From contig CAITNM010000046.1 in the NCBI GenBank assembly GCA_903893805.1, positions 1 to 64,000 on the forward strand: a stretch of DNA of 64,000 bases, in the 5' to 3' direction. This DNA comes from an uncultured Alphaproteobacteria bacterium. Lineage in GTDB: Bacteria > Pseudomonadota > Alphaproteobacteria > Paracaedibacterales > CAITNM01. Shown piece by piece: positions 19,773 through 28,427 of this stretch; positions within the stretch are counted from its first letter, which is position 1; every line of letters begins with the position of its first letter. Both the position numbers and the translations under genes were made by a program. The notes beneath the pieces are model-generated. The model was not told the DNA's origin, ran no database searches, and saw only the letters and a list, made by a program, of their open reading frames with translations.

Positions 19773-19862
19773 GGAGAGGTGGCCGAGCGGTTGAAGGCGC
19801 ACGATTGGAATTCGTGTATACGGTTAAACGTATCGAGGGTTCGAATCCCTTCCTCTCCGCCA
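19773..19862 (+). tRNA. tRNA-Ser (GGA)
   Basis: Acceptor stem GGAGAGG/CCTCTCC, D-arm TGGCCGAGCGG, anticodon stem CACGA/TCGTG with loop TTGGAAT (anticodon GGA), long variable arm (TATACGGTTAAACGTATC) typical of tRNA-Ser, T-arm GGGTTCGAATCCC, discriminator G and encoded CCA. It sits inside the accessory stretch of exported proteins. Confidence 0.97.
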
Positions 19863-19971
19863 TTTTATCATTCATTAAAATTCAACACCATTCAAAAAAG
19901 ATAGGCATAGACTGAATGCTCAGCTTGCATTATACGATAATATGCAATCTTTCTTAATAATATGGAAAAAC

Positions 19972-21290
19972 ATGAGAACCATAAAACTGTGGATATTGCT
20001 TATATATTGTATTTTTTTTTCTTCTTTATTAATTGCTGCAACTGAACAAAAAGATAGCTTTGTACAGCCAGCAAATATTCAGGTTCGGATTATAAATTCT
20101 ATGAAAGGAATCATTCAAGAAAGAAAAGAAAAGGATTATCAACGCATTCTAGATAAAGTTGCTAATGATGTTGAACTTAGTAATTTCGACGATTTTTCTG
20201 TGCAGGGGACAGCGCCCATTGGATGTGAGCTTTATCAGTGCGTTTATGGCAGAGGAGACTTAGAAGAACAGGAACCAGAATCTCCTCCCCAGCAAGGGAC
20301 ACTTGTTAGATTGGTTAATGGTAGTGTTGGGAAAAAAGCTTTTAAGATTAATCACACAGATGAGCTATTGCTAGATTCTTTTAATGAGAGTGCCAGTGTT
20401 ATCTATGTGCAGCATCTTGTTAGTACTTTGCCCGGTTCAGTTATTTTCAAGTTTACTCCTTTAGAAAAAGTAGCTTTATATCATCAAGAAGATGCTCAGC
20501 AACGACGCATGTTTATGGTTTCTGAATGCGCACCTGGGCATAGCATCGATAACTATGTTGCAATTATCACCACTGCAGAAGAGAGCGGTTTAGAGAAATT
20601 TTTATGGGTTATTAGCCGTACGGCCATGGCATTTGCGCAATTGCATAAGCACACCGAGAGAGTTTTAGAACAAAATTTGATTTTGCTTGCTGTTGCACGT
20701 TCGTACGAAGCAACAACAGAAAGAATTAAAAGACATCTTTTTAATTTTCATCAACAAGTGATTACAAATGAAATAGGAATAACAACACTGTTTTATGAAT
20801 TTCTAATGAATATCGATAATTTTAGTAAGCACATTATGCAAAAAGACAACGATTTAAAAACAGCATTTTTAAGAAATACCTCCCTGATTCATGGTGATGC
20901 TCATACTGGGAATGTTTTTTATGACGGTGAAACAGATAGTGTAACTTTTATTGACTATAGTACCGCAATGGAATCCTTTAAACATGATGCCGATCCATTA
21001 AAAGAGATAGGTTGTTTTTTAGAATCAGTATGGCTAAAGCTTGCAGCAGTTGATGGGATGCTACCAGAGCAGTTATACGATATCTCGCAGTACGCACAAG
21101 AAACACTCTTATCAAATTCTATATGCAATGCAAAGGTGAAGATATTGGTAGATTAGAGGATGCTTCTCAACGGGTTAAATTGTATATGTGGTGCCAACTT
21201 TTTGACTTTTTTTATTCTCTAGACAACATGCCATATCCGGCAGAAACGATTGAATGCCTTAAACACTTTTTGCGTCGTGATTTTAGCTAA
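19972..21290 (+). pseudogene. exported APH-like kinase, frameshifted near its 3' end
   Basis: Aminoglycoside/choline-kinase-fold protein. Signal peptide from ATG 19972 (MRTIKLWILLIYCIFFSSLLIAA). The catalytic loop is H307-GDAHTGN with Asp309 as base, and FIDYS (Asp328) is the metal-binding motif. The main frame stops at 21156, but the protein clearly continues one frame over (CKGEDIGRLEDASQRVKLYM...), ending at 21290; one lost base around 21110-21140 joins them (about 439 residues). Kinase motifs lie before the break, so a truncated product could still fold. Substrate unknown. Confidence 0.65.
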
Positions 21291-21353
21291 ATTATTTACG
21301 GTTAAAAATATTGCGGAGACACATAAAATCTAACTTGGGAGAAAGGAAGAGTT

Positions 21354-24040
21354 ATGAACGACATAAAAATGATTTGCCAAATACTCATGACTTTATTTTT
21401 AGCACTTTCTTCTCTTTACTCGACAGAAGATATGCAAAGAGATGCTGGGAGTGAAGAGTGGCACTATCCGATTTCTATTGGCACAAAAGTATTAATGAAT
21501 CTTGGAGAAATGTTACCTCTAGATCAACAGGGAGCAGAAATTTATCAGGGCTTAAGAAGTTTCAACCACTTCATTAATCGAATTCTTACCAAAGAAGAAA
21601 GCTGTCAGCAACAAAAATTACAACAAGAACTTGATAGCATTATAAGTACTTTGGGAAGAATTAATATAGAGAGGTTTTTTTCACAAGAAATTCAAGAAAT
21701 TGCCACAATGCTAACCTCAGACTTCAGTATAATGAGGGAGTGTTTAGGAGCAAAAAGAGATATCGAGAAGTTTATCGTTGAGGCAGTTCCCAAGATTGCC
21801 GTTAAAGAGTTTTTAACGCGATATAAGGGTATAGAAGAAAAAAGTACACGTTGCCGCGAGTGCCATCGGGGATACTTCAAGCAACGAAGTTGTTCGCGTG
21901 GAAAAATAGAGTGCATGTTATGCAATCATCAACAGATAGTTAGTCAAGCAGTTGTCGCAGTGCCTAGCAAGGTACCAGTAAAGGAAATAACTGGGATCTT
22001 TGACGGATTAAAGAGTAACACTGCATTTCGGTCTTTTACATCTGATATAAGCCATATAACCGCAGTTTTTACAGGTCATAGTCAAGGAGCTGCGCTAGCT
22101 GAGATGCTTGGCGTTGCTTTTGAGAGAAAAATAGATGTGGAGCGCCTCAAAACAATATTGATTCAATCACAATCAGTAATTGAGCAAGCAAAAGGAAAAA
22201 ATATAGTCTTTATCATAGGCAATACAGGGTCGGGGAAAAGTACGCTCATTCATTACTTATTAGGAAGTAAGTTAAGAGAAAATAGAGGTAATTTTGGAAG
22301 TTATCTCATAGAGCCAGATGAAGGCACAGCTGGACCTAGAATAGGCCATGGAGCTTTTTCAGTCACAATGTATCCTTCACTATATACACTTAGTGATCAA
22401 TCCTTGACCTTTTGTGACTGTCCAGGTTTTGCAGATACACGTGGGGACGAATCAACAGTTTGTACATCGATAATCATGCAGATGATTGCATGTAATGCAC
22501 GCTCCATAAAATGTGCAGCAATTTTTAGAGATACAGATATGTATTGGGGGCGTGGATCTCTTTTTACAAACTTATTATCAATGCTGAATAGTATTTTTAA
22601 AACATATACTTTTAATCCACCTGTTATGTTTGTCGTTAATAAGACAAGCTTTCATGAGAGGGAAGGGAGAATTTTGGAAATGCTCCAAGCAACTATTAGG
22701 GAATTATCACCTTCTTCACAGGAGATAGCGTTGCTTTGTCATCGGCTTAATTTTGAAGACTATCTGGAGATAGTTAATGTTCTTGATGACGGAGAAAGTA
22801 GAAGTAAGTTACTACATGACTTACAAAAACTGCCACCAATAGAAACACACGCCATTAATTTTTTTGATAACGATCGCATGAATTTTCTTTTGAAAGATGT
22901 AATGAAGGGAATGACCAATGAAATAACAACAGCTCTGCAGCACAAAAGGAATTTACTCTTACGCTTAGAATATTATGAAAAAACATTAGAAGAGATATCA
23001 ACCCAAACAAGCCATATTGAAGAAGAGATGGAAAGATTTAAGTTGCAGACAGCAAGCTTATCTTGTTCTGTGCAAGCATTAAAAACAACAAATTTTTCAC
23101 AACAAGAAGAAATGCACAGGTTACTACAAAGGAAAGAAGAAGAAAGATGTTTCTTGGAAAGGGAAATTTTTAGGCTGCAGCAAATGAGAGAAGAAATGAT
23201 CAATGACACGAGAGATTACGAATTATGGAAGGAAGTCTTTTCGGATGTTTTGGGAAGAACAAGTAAAACATTTCAGTATCCTCTTAAAACACCTTTTACA
23301 CATGTTGAAGAAAAAATTGAAGGAAGAGGATATTTTAGTCGTCAATTAGTTAATCCAGCTGAAGGAATATATCAGGCGACGTATGTTTCCGATTTTCAGT
23401 TAGGAAATGCTGCATTGTGGGGGTTAGGGATTTTGCAAGTAATATTTCAAATAAAGCCAGTGTGACGATTTATGGAAAATATAATCAACAACCAGAAGTT
23501 AAGCAAAAAATTCAACAAACAGAGGTAGCACAGCAAGAGAAGAAAAGGCAGCATGATATTCTTATCAATAATATATCTGCTCTTAGAAAAGGTCTTAAAG
23601 AAGCAATAAAAAGACAAACTATAGATCAACAAGAAGAAGTCATGAGGCAACAGGGAAAAATGATAGGGAAATTTCAAAAGCAGAAAACTCTTTTGGAAAA
23701 TTCCTACCAGCTGACAAAAGAGATTTTTGATCAAAATCAATCTTTTTACGACAAGCAAGAAATATTATCTGAAATGCTAGTTCCTTTAGCGGATCAAACT
23801 GATAGGGAAGTGATGGGCGTACCCTATTCAATGCTTCAAGAATTCAAAGTGATGCAACAAGTTCACGAAGAGAGAAACTCTTTCAGTCCCACCTTTATTG
23901 AACCAAAGCAAACACGTTGTGGACATTTGTTTAACTGTCCTGAAATTACAGAATGGTTAATTCGTAACCAATTTTGCCCGGTTTGTCGTACACCTACAAC
24001 TTTGGAAGAGCTTACCTCCGTCTCATTGAGCTTATTTTAA
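21354..24040 (+). pseudogene. large exported GTPase with zinc-finger-like segments, frameshifted
   Basis: First frame 21354-23465 (703 aa), second 23417-24040 in another frame; one extra G in the G5 run at about 23418-23422 joins them into ~895 residues. Start ATG follows GGAGAAAGGAAGAG. N-terminal signal-like helix (MICQILMTLFLALSSLYS). Cys cluster C167xxC170...C180...C187xxC190, RING/zinc-ribbon-like. GTPase domain: P-loop G289-NTGSGKS, DCPGF at Asp355, NKTS at 429 (G4 lacks the usual Asp). Then coiled coil, and near the C-terminus RCGHLFNCPEITEWL...FCPVCRTP, like the second half of a RING finger or a U-box. Alternatively the second frame is a separate GTG-initiated partner protein. Confidence 0.6.
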
Positions 24041-24069
24041 GGACACATACAATAAAGGAGAGTTATAAC

Positions 24070-24495
24070 ATGTGGATTCGTTCATACAGCAAGGTTTATC
24101 AAAACGTTACCGCCTCACAAATATGGAAACTATGGACTGACATCAATAAATGGCCGCTTTGGAATGCTGACCTTGAATACTGCAAACTTGATCAGTCATT
24201 TAAGGTTGGAAGCGTCTTCACACTTAAGCCAAAAGGTGCGCCAGCAGTACAAATTTCTCTTATCGAAATTGAACATGAAAAAATGTTTACCGATTGTACG
24301 AAATTTTTGGGAGCAAAAATGTATGGAAAACACGAAATGCACCTCGAAGGAAACGCACTTAAACTAACAACTACTATAACTGTTACCGGAATAATGAAGC
24401 GCTTATGGATTAAATTGGTAGCACAAAAGATTGTTGACAAATTTGCTCTACAGATGGATACATTGGTACAGTTGGCTCTTATCCGAAAAGGATAG
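24070..24495 (+). CDS. SRPBCC (START-like) small-molecule-binding protein
   Basis: 141-residue protein of the polyketide-cyclase/SRPBCC fold: opening strand IRSYSKVYQNVTASQIWKLWTDINKWPLWN, a KVGSVFTLKPKGAPAVQISLIEIE segment and a C-terminal helix. ATG 24070 has AAAGGAG about 10 bases upstream. Its stop is 6 bases before the methyltransferase gene, so they form a pair. Ligand unknown. Confidence 0.8.
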   Translation: MWIRSYSKVYQNVTASQIWKLWTDINKWPLWNADLEYCKLDQSFKVGSVFTLKPKGAPAVQISLIEIEHEKMFTDCTKFLGAKMYGKHEMHLEGNALKLTTTITVTGIMKRLWIKLVAQKIVDKFALQMDTLVQLALIRKG

Positions 24496-24501
24496 CTTTT
24501 T

Positions 24502-25266
24502 ATGCGTAAGCTTTTGTACGTAGTCCCTTTTTTGTTGATAGGAGGGTATTTTTTATTGAAGCCATCAAAACCTATTGTTTCCAAACTCAACCAGGCAAGG
24601 CTGTTGATATGGTTATAACCAAAATAAAACATGAAGCTCCAGAAATTCTAAAAGGCAATTGCCTAGATGTCGGATGTGGTTTTTGGTGGAACTGCTGATT
24701 ACTTTGTGAAAAATGGGTTTAAACACGTTTGGGGGGTAGATATTGACCCAGCTGTGATTAACTATGCAAAAAGCAAATATAAAGAGGTTCAATTTTCTTC
24801 CGTAGATGCTGCGTCTGTCAGTTTGAAATTTGATCGAGACTTCTTCTCATTTATATACTTATTCAATGTTTTGTATGCAATTGAAGATAAAGTTACCGTG
24901 CTACGACAATTAGCAAGAGTTTCTAAACCAGGCGCTATTTTAATGATTTTTGATTACAGTGTCGAAGAAACCACTGAGCCACTGCTTGATTTGACTGGGA
25001 AGCCCATGCGCCCTATTCAAACAAAAAAAATAAAGCAGCAGTTGTACGAATCAGGCTGGGAAGTTTTGGAAGTACGAGATCTTAGCGAAACGTTTATTGT
25101 TTGGTACGAACAACTTCTTCAAAAACTTGAAGACAAAAAGAACGAAATAACAGGACACTTTTTAGAAAAAGATATTGCTAAATTTTCAGCGACGTACCTG
25201 CACATATTGCATCAATTACATCACAAAATTCTAGGTGGAGTATTAATCTATGCAAAACGTATCTGA
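24502..25266 (+). pseudogene. class I SAM-dependent methyltransferase with two compensating frameshifts
   Basis: Three frame segments add up to one 254-residue methyltransferase. Segment 1 starts at ATG 24502 (MRKLLYVVPFLLIGGYF, membrane anchor, AAAGGA upstream). A missing T in the T6 run 24549-24554 shifts to segment 2 (IEAIKTYCFQTQPGKAVDM...NCLDVGCGF). An extra T in the T5 run 24680-24684 shifts to segment 3 (GGTADYFVKNGFKHVWGVDIDP...YAKRI). Corrected, the SAM motif reads LDVGCGFGGTADYF. The 765-base total is divisible by three, as expected for +1/-1 changes. Confidence 0.75.
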
Positions 25267-25348
25267 TCATTTTTTTGCGATTGTTTTAAATGGCTGAAAA
25301 ATTTTCTTTTGGTTTTGTTGATCTAATACTCACTAAGCTAGTAAAAAA

Positions 25349-25792
25349 ATGAGCAAGATTATTTTTAAGGTTATAGCTTACGGAACGCCTGAATGCCAAG
25401 CATCTGTTGCATTGCGGCAGGAAGTATTGCGTACGCCGCTGGGCTTAGTTTTTTCAACTGAAGAACTTGAAAAAGAAAAAAATCACATTCACCTGGTTGG
25501 TTTCAGTGATGATAAGGTGATCGCGACAGCTAGTTTAGTGCCAGAATTGTCCACCTGCAAAATGAGACAAGTGGCCGTAAGCACAAGTATGCAAGGGCTA
25601 GGCATAGGTTCTAAGTTGGTTGATTTTTGTGAAAGTCATGCAATAGAAAATGGATACCAATCTATTCATTGTCATGCGCGTGAGTACGCTGTGCCCTTTT
25701 ATACAAAGAAAGGATACATACCTGAAGGTGAGTATTTTATGGAGGTGAATATCCCTCACTTACATATGAGAAAAGTGTTAAATGCGCTTTAA
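25349..25792 (+). CDS. GNAT-family N-acetyltransferase, cytosolic
   Basis: 147 residues with the GNAT core: MRQVAVSTSMQGLGIGSKLVDFCESHA (acetyl-CoA loop QGLGIG) and the C-terminal CHAREYAVPFYTKKGYIPEGE, resembling small ElaA-like acetyltransferases. No signal peptide, unlike the GNAT protein at 18587. No clear ribosome-binding site. The last 15 bases overlap the 3' end of the convergent AlkD-like gene. Substrate unknown. Confidence 0.85.
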   Translation: MSKIIFKVIAYGTPECQASVALRQEVLRTPLGLVFSTEELEKEKNHIHLVGFSDDKVIATASLVPELSTCKMRQVAVSTSMQGLGIGSKLVDFCESHAIENGYQSIHCHAREYAVPFYTKKGYIPEGEYFMEVNIPHLHMRKVLNAL

Positions 25793-26461
25793 AAAATGTT
25801 GCCGTTCTGTTTCAGGAAATTTTTCAATTGCATAGCGTAACATCGTGCGAGGCATGGTTGCTGCATGTTGGTTTAAAAACGTCTTTAGTGGTTCAACATC
25901 TTTTTTGCCCACTTCCCGTAGCATCCACCCAACAGCTTTATGAATTAAATCGTGAGAATCAGTAAGCAATACCTTTGCCAATTTTAGCGTCCACTCGAAT
26001 TCATTCATTTTTATAAAATGCCACGTTGCAACAATTGCTACTCTGCGCTCCCACATAACTGTTGAATTTGCTAGGGTAAACAAAACATTCTTATCCCCTT
26101 TATGCAAGTGTTTTCCTACAATTAAATGCGCCGAGGCATCAACCAAATTCCAGTTGTTCACCTGTTGAATATTATCCATGTAAAACTGATATATAGCATT
26201 CGGCTCAGCAGCGTACCTGTTGGTTAAAACTATTAACGAAAATAACCGTTCTTCATTAATTTTTGAATGCAGCAATACGCGTAAGTTATCTAAACCAATA
26301 TGTTGAAATTCTTTAGCTAGCTTTCTAAGGGTTGGCACAGACACGCTAATAAACTGATCATGCTCAGCGTAATCTCCTGGGCCTGTTTTGAAAAATGTAC
26401 CCAGTGGAGCTGGCGTGCTTTCAGCTATCTGTTTCAGTGCTAATGATATTTGCGCGTGCAT
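25778..26461 (-). CDS. AlkD-like DNA alkylation repair protein
   Basis: HEAT-repeat DNA glycosylase family. Typical motifs: FKTGPGDYAEHDQFISVSVPTLRKLAK, NWNLVDASAH, MWERRVAIVATWHFIK, DLIHKAVGWMLREVGK and MPRTMLRYAIEKFPE. 227 residues, full length. It starts 2 bases after the lolD stop on the same strand, so the two are likely co-transcribed; no functional link between them is known. Confidence 0.9.
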   Translation of the reverse strand: MHAQISLALKQIAESTPAPLGTFFKTGPGDYAEHDQFISVSVPTLRKLAKEFQHIGLDNLRVLLHSKINEERLFSLIVLTNRYAAEPNAIYQFYMDNIQQVNNWNLVDASAHLIVGKHLHKGDKNVLFTLANSTVMWERRVAIVATWHFIKMNEFEWTLKLAKVLLTDSHDLIHKAVGWMLREVGKKDVEPLKTFLNQHAATMPRTMLRYAIEKFPETERQHFLKRI

Positions 26462-26463
26462 TA

Positions 26464-27138
26464 TTATTTACCTGTTTCATGCAGCTTTCCGTCTTTAAGT
26501 TCAACAAAACGGTCCATTGATTTTGCCAGCATGTGGTTATGGGTTGCAATAATTGCCGCAATTCCTTGATTTTTAATCAATTTTACAAGCATCCCAAACA
26601 CTTCAGACGCAGTTGAAGGGTCCAAATTACCTGTAGGTTCATCAGCAAGTAATATTTTGGGATTATTTGCCAAAGCTCGTGCAATAGCCACACGCTGCTG
26701 TTCACCACCTGATAGCTGTTTGGGGCGATGTTCAAGCCTGTGAGCTAAGCCTAGTTCTTGCAATAGCTCGCAAGCGCGCTTTTTAGCCGCACTACTTGTA
26801 ACGCCTGCAATAAGTTGCGGTAACATGACATTTTCCAAAGCACTGAATTCTGGCAGTAAATGATGAAACTGATATACAAATCCGTATGTATGGCGCCTTA
26901 ACAATGTTCGGTCTTCGTCGTTCAAAGACTTGGTTGATTGCCCTTGAACTTGCATATCTCCGCACTGTGGCTGCTCTAAAAGCCCAACCAACTGCAAAAG
27001 GGTGGTTTTTCCAGCACCACTATTGCCTACCAATGCAATCACTTCTCCGGCGTTAACATTTAACGAGCAACCATTTAAAATTCTTAGGGTATTATCACCT
27101 TGCTTGTAAGCGTGCGAAATATTCAAAATTGAGAGCAT
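26464..27138 (-). CDS. lolD: LolD-type lipoprotein-releasing ABC transporter ATPase
   Basis: ATPase of the LolCDE complex that extracts lipoproteins from the inner membrane. Walker A GNSGAGKT (38-45), Q-loop with YQFHHLLPEFSALENVMLP, signature LSGGEQQRVAIARAL, Walker B ILLADEPTGNLD, switch His in ATHNH. 224 residues. The membrane subunit (lolC/E) is not adjacent, so MacB-type homologues cannot be formally excluded. Confidence 0.9.
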   Translation of the reverse strand: MLSILNISHAYKQGDNTLRILNGCSLNVNAGEVIALVGNSGAGKTTLLQLVGLLEQPQCGDMQVQGQSTKSLNDEDRTLLRRHTYGFVYQFHHLLPEFSALENVMLPQLIAGVTSSAAKKRACELLQELGLAHRLEHRPKQLSGGEQQRVAIARALANNPKILLADEPTGNLDPSTASEVFGMLVKLIKNQGIAAIIATHNHMLAKSMDRFVELKDGKLHETGK

Positions 27139-27164
27139 GTACTAAAGAAATTGATGAGATTATA

Positions 27165-27193
27165 TCGACTATTTGCATAAATTCTAGTATTTA
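27165..27193 (+). promoter_or_regulatory. promoter of first paralogue, duplicated with the gene
   Basis: TCGACT (27165-27170), 17-base spacer, TATTTA (27188-27193). The same block with few changes lies before the second paralogue at 28369, and conservation in both copies supports a real promoter. Confidence 0.55.
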
Positions 27194-27223
27194 TCAACCG
27201 TGCAAAATTCTAGGAAATAAATA

Positions 27224-28225
27224 ATGTTGAAAAGCAGTTTTAAAAAGTTATCAATAGGGCTTTTAATAATGGTTGCGTGCGATATAAATTCTGCAAGTGG
27301 GGATTTTGATGAGAATGCATCAGTGTTTTCAACTACAACCAATGGTGACGTTCAACCAGAAAAGGTCTGTGGAATTTTAAGAAGAAAAGCTAACATGAAA
27401 GTGGGTTATCCTTTTGCACTTTCGCTTTTCAGCGGTCCTATTGCAGTACACAAGCCCATGGATGCGTTGGTAAAAGAATATGAGGCGTCAGAGGGGAATA
27501 AAGATGTTATTCTCGCAGCTGTTATGACATTAGCAGTTTTTGGGAATGGTAAGGGCTTTAATGGGCTGAGAGACCTTGATGTAAAATCCGCTCCTGCCTC
27601 GTGGATTGTTGCTAGGTTAGGCTATTTTTCTGACAGAGTTCTTCCAGTTGGTGCGTATGGATTGTTTGATTCGGTCATAACTAATTTTGATGAAACAAAA
27701 AGAGAGTACCTGACGGGTGAGTATGGAGTTTTTACTTCTGCTATATCTGCTCTTAAAAATGAAAGTGGTATGCAAGAAGAGGCAGGAAGTGGAACTTCCT
27801 TTGAGGAAATGGTTGACAATTTTAAAGATGGGGCAGAACAGTTCCCAAAAATTTACGCAGACATCAGAAAGGAAGTTAGAGTAAGAGGAACGGTGATGCC
27901 CAATTTAGTGAGCATTTTTGGTACGGCGATAAATTCTGCATACCGCGACAAACAAGACAAATTACAAAGAGCACTTCGCTCTTCAAGTACTGGCTCGCCT
28001 AGTCCATCAGGACCTAATTTATCAGGAGCTGATAAGTCATCTGATAGTGTTCGTGAGTCTGAGGATAGTTCAAAAGAAGAGGGTTTTTCAAAAAATCCTG
28101 GCTATTCGTCTTGGGCGGTGCCGGTAGTAGCTGTTGGTCTTGGACTCGGTATTACCTATTTCCTTTTGAGAGACAACAAAACATTAAATGATACTCAAGC
28201 ATCTTTTCTGAGATATTTTAAATGA
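27224..28225 (+). CDS. secreted paralogue 1, C-terminal membrane anchor
   Basis: 333 residues: signal peptide (MLKSSFKKLSIGLLIMVACDINSASG), a conserved domain shared with the next gene (DVQPEKVCGILRRK..., PFALSLFSGPIAVHKPMDALVKEYEA, LAVFGNG, LTGEYGVFTSAISAL, PNLVSIFGTAINSAYRDKQ), a Ser/Pro-rich linker, and a hydrophobic helix (WAVPVVAVGLGLGITYFLL) near the end. AGGAAA precedes the ATG. No known family. The paralogues differ mainly in the C-terminal targeting piece. Confidence 0.7.
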   Translation: MLKSSFKKLSIGLLIMVACDINSASGDFDENASVFSTTTNGDVQPEKVCGILRRKANMKVGYPFALSLFSGPIAVHKPMDALVKEYEASEGNKDVILAAVMTLAVFGNGKGFNGLRDLDVKSAPASWIVARLGYFSDRVLPVGAYGLFDSVITNFDETKREYLTGEYGVFTSAISALKNESGMQEEAGSGTSFEEMVDNFKDGAEQFPKIYADIRKEVRVRGTVMPNLVSIFGTAINSAYRDKQDKLQRALRSSSTGSPSPSGPNLSGADKSSDSVRESEDSSKEEGFSKNPGYSSWAVPVVAVGLGLGITYFLLRDNKTLNDTQASFLRYFK

Positions 28226-28231
28226 AGTAGT

Positions 28232-28256
28232 GGTCAAAGTTAGGGTGACCTTTTTT
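28232..28256 (+). terminator. Rho-independent terminator between the paralogues
   Basis: GGTCA (28232-28236), loop AAAGTTAGG, TGACC (28246-28250), then six T. It lies 7 bases after the first paralogue's stop, so the two genes are separate transcripts. Confidence 0.65.
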
Positions 28257-28368
28257 ACGAAAACAGAAAATTCAAGTCATTTAAAATGTTTAATTTTTTG
28301 TATATTTCGAATATGAGTTTAGTTATTCGATACTGAGCTCATTATTCAAAACATTAAATGCCATTATA

Positions 28369-28397
28369 TTGACTATTTGCGCAAATTCTGGTAACTA
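28369..28397 (+). promoter_or_regulatory. promoter of second paralogue
   Basis: TTGACT (28369-28374), 17-base spacer, TAACTA (28392-28397), 30 bases before the ATG. The flanks ATTATAT...CTATTTGC and TATCAACCGTG match the corresponding region of paralogue 1. Confidence 0.65.
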
Positions 28398-28427
28398 TCA
28401 ACCGTGAAATATTATGAAAGATGAAAA

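Noticed and set aside
19773-19862. tRNA-Ser as an attachment site of an integrated element
   Set aside because: The flanking genes suggest an island, but I found no integrase and no direct repeat of the tRNA 3' end.
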